Assembly (NCBI GenBank): GCA_021782715.1
Contig: JAJXUR010000003.1
Coordinates: forward strand, 1 to 23,062
Origin: a bacterium
GTDB taxonomy: Bacteria > Patescibacteriota > Minisyncoccia > Phycocordibacterales > Phycocordibacteraceae
Length of the DNA: 23,062 nucleotides
Direction: 5' to 3'
The notes beneath the pieces were generated by a model. That model did no database searches. It was not told where the DNA came from and saw nothing but the letters and a program-made list of their open reading frames with translations. Positions 5,980-12,454 of the stretch are shown one piece after another. Positions within the stretch are counted from its first letter, which is position 1, and each line of letters opens with the position of its first letter. The position numbers and the translations under genes are program-made.

Positions 5980-7767
5980 TCAGACTTTACCAGATGCCGA
6001 GACAAGAGCAACGATCGATGATCGTTGGTCAGCCGCACGGATATCAAGAAGTCGCAGACGAACGGGAGCGCCGCGGCTGAAGGTGTCGCGCTCGAGGTGT
6101 ACGAGCATGTTCGCGCGGCTCCCGCGTGTGAATGCATCGGCTGTTCTTGCAATCGCGCCTTTCACAAAGAAGGTGACGGCATCGATACTGCCCTTCCCCC
6201 CGTTCATTCCTATTTTCAATTTCAAATGCTCCTCGCTCTTGCCGAAGCGTGTAACCTCGTCGACGACGACCTCGCGCAGGAGGAAGACCGGCTTTGGGTT
6301 CTGTATGCCGTAGGGCGCGAGACGCTCGATCTTCTTCAGGAAGGCGAGCGTTGTTTCCTCGGGCGCGAGCACGGCATCGGCATGTCCCGCGAGAGCGTCA
6401 TCGCTCGCGACCGCGAGGCGCGCATGCGCCTCGACGAGACGATCTTCGAGGAAGAAAACAGCATCGTCGAGCACGGTGAAACCACCAGCTGCCGCGTGCC
6501 CACCGAAATCCTCAAATGTATTTTCCGTTGCGCGCATGAGGTCGAGCGCGTGCGTCGGCCCGCCGCTCCTCATCGAGCCCTTGAGACGCAGGTTCCCCTC
6601 TCTCCCCCAGAGGAAGACTGGCCGCTCGTATTCGTCGGCGATCGTGTTCGCGACGAGGCCGAGGAGGGCGGGCCGCCATTCAGGGTCGCCGAGAGCAATC
6701 ACGCTGCGCATCTCCGTGCGCTCTTTGAGTCGTGCATGCACCGCGCGTGTGATCGCACCGGCTTCGGCTTTCCTCTGTCGGTTTGCTCTTTCTAATTTCT
6801 TTGCGAGGGCGTCGGCGACATCTTCATCATCGGCCGTGAAGAGACGGAAGGCATCGACGGCGTCGCCCATCCGGCTCGCCGCATTCACGCGTGGCGCGAT
6901 CATGAAGCCGACATCGTCTTCGGTGATGGTGCGTTGCTCGGTGCGCATGCCGCGACAGAGTTTCTGCAAACCGATGCGTGGCGACTTACGCATTACGAGA
7001 AGACCGTACGTCGCGAGCACGCGGTTCTCGCCGGTGAGCGCCACCATGTCAGCGATAGTCGCGAGACCGACCATGTCGAGAAGCCACTTCTCCCACCCCT
7101 CGGGAATCTTCTCGCGCAGACGCGGCTCGACCGCGAGCGTCGCGACCACAAGTTTCCATGCGACACCCGAGCCGCAGAGCCCATGAAACGGATACGGCTC
7201 ATCCGCGCGTGCGTTCGGATTCACCACCGCAAAGGCTGGCGGTAACAGCGGCCCTTCGACTTCGCTCAGGGCAGGCAGGTGATGGTCGGTGATGATGACT
7301 TCCATACCGAGCTCGTTCGCGCGAGCGACAGGCTCGACGTCAGTGATTCCGGAATCGACCGTAACGATGAGTTTCACACCGCTCTGTGCGAGCTTCTCGA
7401 TGCCTGCGACATTCATGCCGTAGCCCTCGAGGTGGCGGTGCGGGATGTAATTCTCGAAATCAGCACCGGCTTTTTTGAGGAAGTCGTGCAAGAGGACGGC
7501 GCCTGGTATGCCGTCGCAATCATAGTCGCTCCACACGGCGATACGTTCTTTTGCGAGAATCGCGTCGGCGAATCTTCGCGCCGCTTTGCGCATATCGGTC
7601 ATCAGAAGCGGGTCGTGCAGGTGCCGGTCGTACGAGGGGTTGAGGAATGTCTCGGCGTCTTCTTTCGTCAGGACGCCGCGGCGCGCAAGCAGCGCCGCGG
7701 TCAGGTCGTCGTGCCCGACGAGCTCATTGCGGAGCGTCTCGTCGAGCGGATCGTGGAGCGGGAACAT
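5980..7767 (-). CDS. recJ: Single-stranded-DNA exonuclease RecJ
   Basis: A 595-residue DHH/DHHA1 protein. From the chosen ATG (7767) the key motifs are SDYDCDG (Asp81, 83, 85), VTVDSG (Asp138), DHH at 161-163, ATIADMV (Asp240) and GGHAAAGG at about 422-429 in the DHHA1 domain, followed by the C-terminal OB-like region. RecJ degrades single-stranded DNA 5' to 3' in recombination and repair. The frame could extend 26 codons upstream, but that part overlaps the HIT gene and is not family-like, and a TACAAT box ends 9 bases before 7767. Just after the DHH motif the protein carries PALSEVEGP, encoded by a dispersed-type repeat and probably an insertion (see repeat at 7251-7272). All catalytic motifs are intact. 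Confidence 0.94.
   Translation of the reverse strand: MFPLHDPLDETLRNELVGHDDLTAALLARRGVLTKEDAETFLNPSYDRHLHDPLLMTDMRKAARRFADAILAKERIAVWSDYDCDGIPGAVLLHDFLKKAGADFENYIPHRHLEGYGMNVAGIEKLAQSGVKLIVTVDSGITDVEPVARANELGMEVIITDHHLPALSEVEGPLLPPAFAVVNPNARADEPYPFHGLCGSGVAWKLVVATLAVEPRLREKIPEGWEKWLLDMVGLATIADMVALTGENRVLATYGLLVMRKSPRIGLQKLCRGMRTEQRTITEDDVGFMIAPRVNAASRMGDAVDAFRLFTADDEDVADALAKKLERANRQRKAEAGAITRAVHARLKERTEMRSVIALGDPEWRPALLGLVANTIADEYERPVFLWGREGNLRLKGSMRSGGPTHALDLMRATENTFEDFGGHAAAGGFTVLDDAVFFLEDRLVEAHARLAVASDDALAGHADAVLAPEETTLAFLKKIERLAPYGIQNPKPVFLLREVVVDEVTRFGKSEEHLKLKIGMNGGKGSIDAVTFFVKGAIARTADAFTRGSRANMLVHLERDTFSRGAPVRLRLLDIRAADQRSSIVALVSASGKV
7251..7272. repeat. Dispersed palindromic repeat unit inside recJ (encodes ALSEVEG)
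   Basis: The 22-base unit starts GCCCTTCGACTTCGC and ends TCAGGGC; its outer five bases at each end are complementary. On the recJ strand it is read in frame as ALSEVEG. From memory, this unit and its peptide reading SEVEG recur in many environmental bacterial genomes as short mobile palindromic repeats, both between genes and in frame within them. Only one copy is in this window, so mobility is inferred from recalled pattern, not seen. Confidence 0.55.
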
Positions 7768-7776
7768 GTGCAAACT

Positions 7777-7786
7777 ATTGTATACT
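7777..7786. promoter_or_regulatory. Overlapping divergent -10 boxes for recJ and the HIT gene
   Basis: TATACT (7781-7786, plus) ends 6 bases before the HIT ATG at 7793. TACAAT (7782-7777, minus) ends 9 bases before the recJ ATG at 7767. The start codons are 25 bases apart, so both messages should be leaderless or have leaders of at most a few bases. The layout repeats that at 2529-2536. Confidence 0.65.
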
Positions 7787-7792
7787 GCCCCC

Positions 7793-8206
7793 ATGGAAGA
7801 CACTATTTTCATGAAAATCATCCGCCGCGAGGTGCCGGCGCACATCGTCTACGAAGATGACGAGACCATCGCTTTCCTCGACGCGAAACCGAATGTCCCG
7901 GGCCACACGCTCGTGGTGCCGAAGAAGTACGCGCGGAATATCTTCGACGTTGACGAGACGACGCTCAATGCAGTGATACGCACGGTGCGCATGATTGCAC
8001 CGGCCGTGCGCGACGGGGTCGGCGCGCACGGCGTGCATATCAATTCCAATCATGAAGCGGCAGCGGGTCAGATCGTCTTCCATCTCCATTTCCACATCAT
8101 CCCCCGTCACGACCAGAGTGAGTTCGAATTCTGCTGGCCGAAGCGAGAATACCCCCGCGATGAATTCGTGGCGGTAGCCGAGAAGATCCGCGCGCAGCTT
8201 ATATAA
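7793..8206 (+). CDS. HIT-family nucleotide hydrolase/transferase
   Basis: A 137-residue protein with the histidine triad HLHFHII (His97, His99, His101; His99 is the expected nucleophile), preceded by the family N-terminal pattern TIFMKIIRREVPAHIVYEDD and PNVPGHTLVVPKKYARNIFD. HIT proteins of this size hydrolyse nucleoside phosphoramidates or dinucleoside polyphosphates; the exact substrate cannot be read. The ATG at 7793 is the family start and sits 6 bases after TATACT. The longer frame upstream is antisense to recJ and is rejected. The hairpin after the stop has its U-run on the other strand, so the end of this transcript is not defined. Confidence 0.92.
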   Translation: MEDTIFMKIIRREVPAHIVYEDDETIAFLDAKPNVPGHTLVVPKKYARNIFDVDETTLNAVIRTVRMIAPAVRDGVGAHGVHINSNHEAAAGQIVFHLHFHIIPRHDQSEFEFCWPKREYPRDEFVAVAEKIRAQLI

Positions 8207-8234
8207 AAATACCGGCACCCTGAGGTGTCGGTAT
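8205..8234 (-). terminator. Intrinsic terminator of the tpiA-pgk operon
   Basis: An 11-bp stem with one G-U pair (8209-8219 with 8224-8234) and a 4-base loop is followed on the minus strand by TTTTTATA. On the plus strand no U-run follows, so it mainly serves the minus-strand operon. Confidence 0.75.
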
Positions 8235-8250
8235 CTGATTGTGCCTGTCT

Positions 8251-8421
8251 TCATTTGAAGACGATCCATAACAGTAAAGCAGCGAGTCCTATTTCATAGA
8301 GATAGAGGCATACTTTACGCGTGCTGAATTCCGGTTCATAAGGTGCCGGAATTTTTTCGAAGAAAAAGAAAAGCATCCCGACGAAAGCCATCATGACGAT
8401 CAAAATCCATGCGATGTTCAT
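8251..8421 (-). CDS. Small two-helix membrane protein, unknown function
   Basis: From the ATG at 8421 the protein has 56 residues: a first helix AWILIVMMAFVGMLFFFF, a loop EKIPAPYEPEFSTRK, and a second helix CLYLYEIGLAALLLWIVF. I do not recognise it. The ATG is chosen because AAGGGGA lies 5 bases upstream. A GTG at 8478, directly after the pgk stop, would add 19 residues with no hydrophobic or conserved character. It is the last gene of the tpiA-pgk transcript and ends just before the terminator. Confidence 0.55.
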   Translation of the reverse strand: MNIAWILIVMMAFVGMLFFFFEKIPAPYEPEFSTRKVCLYLYEIGLAALLLWIVFK

Positions 8422-8426
8422 GTGAT

Positions 8427-8433
8427 TCCCCTT
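8427..8433 (-). promoter_or_regulatory. Shine-Dalgarno of the small membrane protein gene
   Basis: AAGGGGA lies 5 bases before the ATG at 8421 on the minus strand and supports that start over the upstream GTG at 8478. Confidence 0.5.
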
Positions 8434-8478
8434 GTGTACACGGAGCAGGCCCATGCCGCTCTCGAGAAGATATATCAC

Positions 8479-9639
8479 TCAGATTACATTATTGTCAAGT
8501 GCTTCGATGCCCGGGAGGGTTCCCTTCGCGAGGAAGTCGAGCATCGCCCCGCCGCCGGTAGAGACGAATGAGAATTTCGACAGGAGCCCAAGCCTCTCGA
8601 TGGAGGCAATCGTGTCGCCACCGCCCACACATGAGTGCGCACCGGAGAGCGCGACGGCGCGCGCGAAAGCGTCGGTCGCCTCGGTGAATCCATTTTCATA
8701 ATTGCCGAGCGGGCCGTTCCAGAGGATCGACTTCGTGCCATGCGCAAGTTCGGCGAGAAGCGCCATCGTGCCGGAGCCGTGGTCGAGGATAACCTCATCG
8801 GGGTGGACATCTCTGACGCCGGTGATGCGTGCATGGGCGCGCGCCGCCGGCGCGAGCGCGACGCTTGCGGGGATAACGATCGAATCGACCGGGAGCACGA
8901 GCTTCGGATTATCGAGTACTTTCTGCAAACCGGTAGCGTCGGCATCTCCGACGAGCGACTTCCCCACCTCCTGTCCCGATGCCTTAAGGAAATCGTTCGC
9001 GAGCGCGCCGCCGACGAATACGTGGTCATAGGTCGCGAGAAGCGTCGTGAGAACGGCTTCTTTCGTTTCGAATTTCGCGCCGCCGATGACGGCGAGCGAC
9101 GGGCTCTTCGGCTTTCGTGCGGCGGTGAGCTCCTGCACTTCTTCTTCGAGCTGGAGTCCGGCATAGGACGGAAGCAGTTTCGGGACGCCGACAATCGAGG
9201 CATGCGCGCGGTGGCACGTATCGAAAGAGTCTTCGACGAAGGCATCTGCGAGTGCGGCGAGTTCATGCGCGAAGGCCGGATCATTCATCTTTTCACCACG
9301 ATTGCGTCGCAGATTCTCGAGCACGAGGATGTGGCCCGGAGTGAGCGTACGGACAGCATCACGCACGCGCGGTCCGATAGTCTCGCCGAAGAAGGAAACG
9401 TTCGGGACGAGCTTCCCAAGTGCCTCCGCGACCGGAGCGAGTGTTTCCGTCCCCGCTTCCCCGATATGACTTATGAGTATGACGCGCGCACCGCGACGGG
9501 CGAGATAGCGGATGGTCGGGAGTGCGCGCCGCAATCGGTAGTCGTTCATAACGTTCCCCGCTTCGACGGGGACGTTCAGCGCTGCCCGCACGAGCACAGG
9601 AATGTTCTCGAGGATGGGTATGTCGCGGACGGTCCGCAT
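8479..9639 (-). CDS. pgk: Phosphoglycerate kinase
   Basis: A 386-residue, two-lobed PGK of near-normal length. The C-terminal nucleotide lobe is canonical: VIGGAKF (Lys189), GGALANDFLKA, LWNGPLG and CVGGGDTIASI with a final STGGGAMLDFLA. It makes ATP from 1,3-bisphosphoglycerate and ADP in glycolysis. The N-terminal 3-phosphoglycerate site differs: the usual VRVDFNVP is VRAALNVP (Asp to Ala20), and SHLGRP is SHIGEA (Arg to Glu61), while Arg35, Arg111 and HRAH (Arg144) remain. The ATG at 9639 is one base after the tpiA stop, so translation is probably coupled; a longer frame running back through tpiA is a shadow. Confidence 0.92.
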   Translation of the reverse strand: MRTVRDIPILENIPVLVRAALNVPVEAGNVMNDYRLRRALPTIRYLARRGARVILISHIGEAGTETLAPVAEALGKLVPNVSFFGETIGPRVRDAVRTLTPGHILVLENLRRNRGEKMNDPAFAHELAALADAFVEDSFDTCHRAHASIVGVPKLLPSYAGLQLEEEVQELTAARKPKSPSLAVIGGAKFETKEAVLTTLLATYDHVFVGGALANDFLKASGQEVGKSLVGDADATGLQKVLDNPKLVLPVDSIVIPASVALAPAARAHARITGVRDVHPDEVILDHGSGTMALLAELAHGTKSILWNGPLGNYENGFTEATDAFARAVALSGAHSCVGGGDTIASIERLGLLSKFSFVSTGGGAMLDFLAKGTLPGIEALDNNVI

Positions 9640-9640
9640 G

Positions 9641-10384
9641 TCAGGAGAGCTCTTTTGTGAGCGCAGCGAACATAACGTCGTCAACCGACGCGTGCCCGAT
9701 AAGGAACCCATCGATGCCGGTCGCGCGGGCGAGGTCACGGATATTCCCCGGTTCGACCGATCCCCCGTAGAGTACCAATGCGTGCGACGCGTTCTTCCCC
9801 GGGAGAAGTTCGGAGAGGACCTTGCGGATATAGAGGACCATTTCAGCGAGGTCGCTCGATCCGATAGCGCTTTCGGCCGTTTTGCCAATCGCCCACAGGG
9901 GCTCATAGGCGATGATGGCGCGCGAGCGCTCTTTGGATGTGAGCGGCGTGAAGGCCGCGGTAATCTCTTCGCGTATGAAAGCGAGGTAACGTCCGTCGCG
10001 ATCGCGTTCGCGCTCGCCGATGCAGAGGATGGGCGTGAGGTCAGCGGCGATCGCATGGGCGAGCTTCTCTGCGACGATGGCATCGGTATCACCTGCTGCG
10101 CGGCGTTCGGAATGACCGATAATCGCATAGGTCGCACCGGAAGCCGCGTATATCTGCGCAGTCGTTTCGCCAGTTTCAGCGCCCCCGGTAGTCGCGGAAA
10201 CATCCTGTGCGGCATAAGCGATACGCGACGTATTTTTCATGGCGAATGCGCCGAGGAGAGGCGCCGGTGGCGCGAGTACGATACGGTGTTCTGTCGTGCG
10301 CAGCAGCTTTTTGCTTACCGCGACAAGCCTCTCCGCTTTCTCAAGATTTTCAACATACGCTTTCCAGTTGGCGACAATGAGCAT
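9641..10384 (-). CDS. tpiA: Triosephosphate isomerase
   Basis: A 247-residue TIM barrel with NWK (Lys8), GHSERR (His91) and AYEPLWAIGK (Glu161), the full catalytic set, plus YGGSVEPGNI and IDGFLIGHASV near the C-terminus for phosphate binding. It interconverts dihydroxyacetone phosphate and glyceraldehyde 3-phosphate in the cytosol. Small departures are GGAETGE where most enzymes have GAYTGE, and GHAS for GGAS. It is the first gene of the operon with pgk, spaced by one base. A TATGCT box ends 6 bases before the ATG. Confidence 0.95.
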   Translation of the reverse strand: MLIVANWKAYVENLEKAERLVAVSKKLLRTTEHRIVLAPPAPLLGAFAMKNTSRIAYAAQDVSATTGGAETGETTAQIYAASGATYAIIGHSERRAAGDTDAIVAEKLAHAIAADLTPILCIGERERDRDGRYLAFIREEITAAFTPLTSKERSRAIIAYEPLWAIGKTAESAIGSSDLAEMVLYIRKVLSELLPGKNASHALVLYGGSVEPGNIRDLARATGIDGFLIGHASVDDVMFAALTKELS

Positions 10385-10390
10385 GAGGAA

Positions 10391-10396
10391 AGCATA
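10391..10396 (-). promoter_or_regulatory. Extended -10 promoter for tpiA-pgk (leaderless type)
   Basis: The minus strand reads GTGGTATGCT, with TGG before the -10 hexamer, ending 6 bases before the tpiA ATG at 10384. It lies in the 55-base gap after the pilus operon. Confidence 0.55.
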
Positions 10397-10439
10397 CCAC
10401 GCGACTATCGGATCATCCGGTTCTGCCCGATGCGGGCAG

Positions 10440-11858
10440 TTACTGCTGTTTCCAGTCGACGAATTGCCACTGAGACGAAGTGACCGGGGTAAACGGCGGT
10501 GGATTCGTCGAGTTCTGCCGGTCGAATACCGAAGTGCCGCCCGAGTAACCGGATACGCCGCCGGGGCACGTGCCTCCCACGAGCCACGCGGTTACCGGTC
10601 GCAAGGTCGAAACGACCGTGCCGTACTGATTGAGATCAGACCGGTAGGCGTAATTCGTGTTGCAGGCGTACCAGTTGCGTCCGAATACGCCCGATTGCGC
10701 GACGAAGATACCGTCCATCGTGAGGTTCGCCGGCGAATTCGGACCAATGAGCACGTCGTGCGACGCGATGGCGGTGATGCCTGCGGTACCGTCGAAAGCG
10801 GTGTAGGTGATGCTGTTCGGTACGACGATATTCGGGTAGACGCCCTGGTCTGCCACGTCGGCTGCGACGACGGTTACTTTCGTCGAGACCGACCCTTCGA
10901 GCCACATGTTGTCTTCGACGAAGATGACGCCGCAGCCCGTCGGAATGCTGTAGGTACCGAGCGTCGTCTCGCTGCTGATGAGCGAATAATCGCGCGTGAA
11001 ATTATGTGCGACGCCGTCGGCTGGATAGGATGAGAGATTAGTGGCCACCGCGGTAACTTCGTTGACGGTGACGGTGCCGTTACCGTTGAAGATGAGGTGA
11101 TAGCCGAGATGCGGGTTTTTTGTCGTCGATACGCGCGGGAAGTAGAGGCCGGACGTCTGTGCCACTGTCTTTAAGGAAGAGAAACTCGCGGCGATTGCGG
11201 AGAAATCGACTTGTGGAGTCGGATAATTCCACAAGTTTTGATTCGTCCCGTTACCGAACACGCCGGGGACGGTCTGGGTGGGATTGCAATTGAAGCTCGA
11301 GTCGCACGACCACGAGGAGACCGATGAGGTGACCGGTGCGTTCGGGTTGCCATCCATTCGGATGCCGTTGTTGCTATGGAGGGGGCCATAGAGCGGTCCG
11401 CCGCCCCACCAGACGCCTGCATTGAGGACCATGTTATACCGTGCGACCGAAGGTTCCGCATAGCGTGCCCATATGGTCGACGAGGTACCTGGCCCATCGG
11501 TCGGAACGCCGGTGCTGGTGACATCAATCGATTGCACGACGCCGCAGGCGCTGTTGCCGACGATGGACAGCGTGTAGGTCCCGGCAGTCCCTCCTTGCGG
11601 GTCAGGGTAGCTGGTCGTATACGGACCTGGGTGGCCAGTGCCATCCTGCGTGTCACCCGGGAAATGCGAGAGGTACCAGCGGTAGTGTTCGAGGCCGGCC
11701 TCGGCGATAGTGAACGCTTCGGAGCGTTGGAGCGTGACATCCTGCAAGCGATTCTGGGCGAGTACGAAGCCGGAAAGGGCGACGAGCAGGGTGAAGAAGA
11801 TGCCGCCGAAGACGATAACGAGCAACATAATCGAACCTCGAAGCCGGGGTGTTTTCAT
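10440..11858 (-). CDS. PilX-like type IV pilus assembly protein
   Basis: A 472-residue secreted pilin-like protein. The N-terminus MKTPRLRG|SIMLLVIVFG is followed by a long hydrophobic helix to about residue 34 and then QRSEAFTIAEAGLEHYRWYL, the mark of PilX N-terminal domains. As in PilX proteins, Glu5 of normal pilins is absent. The rest is a large, Gly/Ser/Thr/Asn-rich domain with several Cys. IASHDVLIGPNSPANLTMDG and IFVAQSGVFGRNWYAC resemble the C-terminal region of CPR PilX-like proteins. It likely sits at the pilus tip or in the envelope as a minor component; that role is inferred from the family. Its ATG overlaps the stop of the upstream prepilin as ATGA. It is the last gene of the pilus operon. 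Confidence 0.78.
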   Translation of the reverse strand: MKTPRLRGSIMLLVIVFGGIFFTLLVALSGFVLAQNRLQDVTLQRSEAFTIAEAGLEHYRWYLSHFPGDTQDGTGHPGPYTTSYPDPQGGTAGTYTLSIVGNSACGVVQSIDVTSTGVPTDGPGTSSTIWARYAEPSVARYNMVLNAGVWWGGGPLYGPLHSNNGIRMDGNPNAPVTSSVSSWSCDSSFNCNPTQTVPGVFGNGTNQNLWNYPTPQVDFSAIAASFSSLKTVAQTSGLYFPRVSTTKNPHLGYHLIFNGNGTVTVNEVTAVATNLSSYPADGVAHNFTRDYSLISSETTLGTYSIPTGCGVIFVEDNMWLEGSVSTKVTVVAADVADQGVYPNIVVPNSITYTAFDGTAGITAIASHDVLIGPNSPANLTMDGIFVAQSGVFGRNWYACNTNYAYRSDLNQYGTVVSTLRPVTAWLVGGTCPGGVSGYSGGTSVFDRQNSTNPPPFTPVTSSQWQFVDWKQQ

Positions 11859-12454
11859 AATTGGGTCTTAAGGTTGCGGAGTGTCGCGCCGCCGGAGAGC
11901 GTGAAGGAAACCGGTGCGCGATTCAGATTGGTGTCAATGACGACCGTTGTCTCTATCGACGCCACCTTTGACACATCGACCGGGGCTGTTAATTCGGTGC
12001 CGGTATCGTCGAAGTAGCGAAAGACGGGTGTTGCGGAATCATTGACGATCGCGTTTGCGACGGTTGTCGTAGCCGGAAGCGCGCCGGCATACGAAGGCGG
12101 ATTCCCTGCCGGCTCCGCGACCGCCCGATAGAGCGTGCCGCCCTGGAGCGTGTAGGTCACGCGTTCGACGGCGCTATCACTATTCACGTTTGCATAGAAT
12201 GTGATTGATGACGTCGCGGCGCTTCCTATAGGATAGGAACCGTCGCTTCCGTAAGACGCTTCGCGCATATACCGGGTAACATCCTCGACGCCGCGCCGTG
12301 CTTGCGCTACTGCCGATGATTGCTCGAGCGTATACGCATTTGTCTTATAGAAATAAGAGAGGAGCGTACCAAGGGTGACCATGATGAGTGCCGTCATGGC
12401 GGTGACGACAATGGTCTCGATGAGCGTGAATCCGGATACCGCGTCTCTGGTCAT
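11855..12454 (-). CDS. Type IV prepilin-like minor pilin
   Basis: A 199-residue prepilin. The start at 12454 gives a perfect class III signal, MTRDAVSG|FTLIETIVVTAM, with Glu at +5 after the processing Gly, then a hydrophobic helix to about residue 34 and QARRGVEDVTRYMREASYGS, a common pattern after the pilin helix. The remainder is a beta-rich, Ser/Thr-rich domain. It would be cut by prepilin peptidase (not in the window) and join the pilus or its initiating complex. The frame could extend 45 codons upstream, but that part lies in the preceding gene; the ATG overlaps that gene's stop as ATGA, indicating translational coupling. Confidence 0.87.
   Translation of the reverse strand: MTRDAVSGFTLIETIVVTAMTALIMVTLGTLLSYFYKTNAYTLEQSSAVAQARRGVEDVTRYMREASYGSDGSYPIGSAATSSITFYANVNSDSAVERVTYTLQGGTLYRAVAEPAGNPPSYAGALPATTTVANAIVNDSATPVFRYFDDTGTELTAPVDVSKVASIETTVVIDTNLNRAPVSFTLSGGATLRNLKTQL

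Noticed and set aside
8635..9660. Plus-strand frame of 341 codons antisense to pgk
   Set aside because: Shadow of pgk; rich in Arg/Glu/Asp with no recognisable domain.
9640..10215. Upstream extension of the pgk frame by 192 codons
   Set aside because: It lies out of phase inside tpiA, is Arg/Ser-rich and not PGK-like; the family N-terminus begins at 9639.
10423..10439. 7-bp G+C hairpin directly after the pilX stop
   Set aside because: No U-run follows on the minus strand; it may slow RNA decay but is not a convincing intrinsic terminator.
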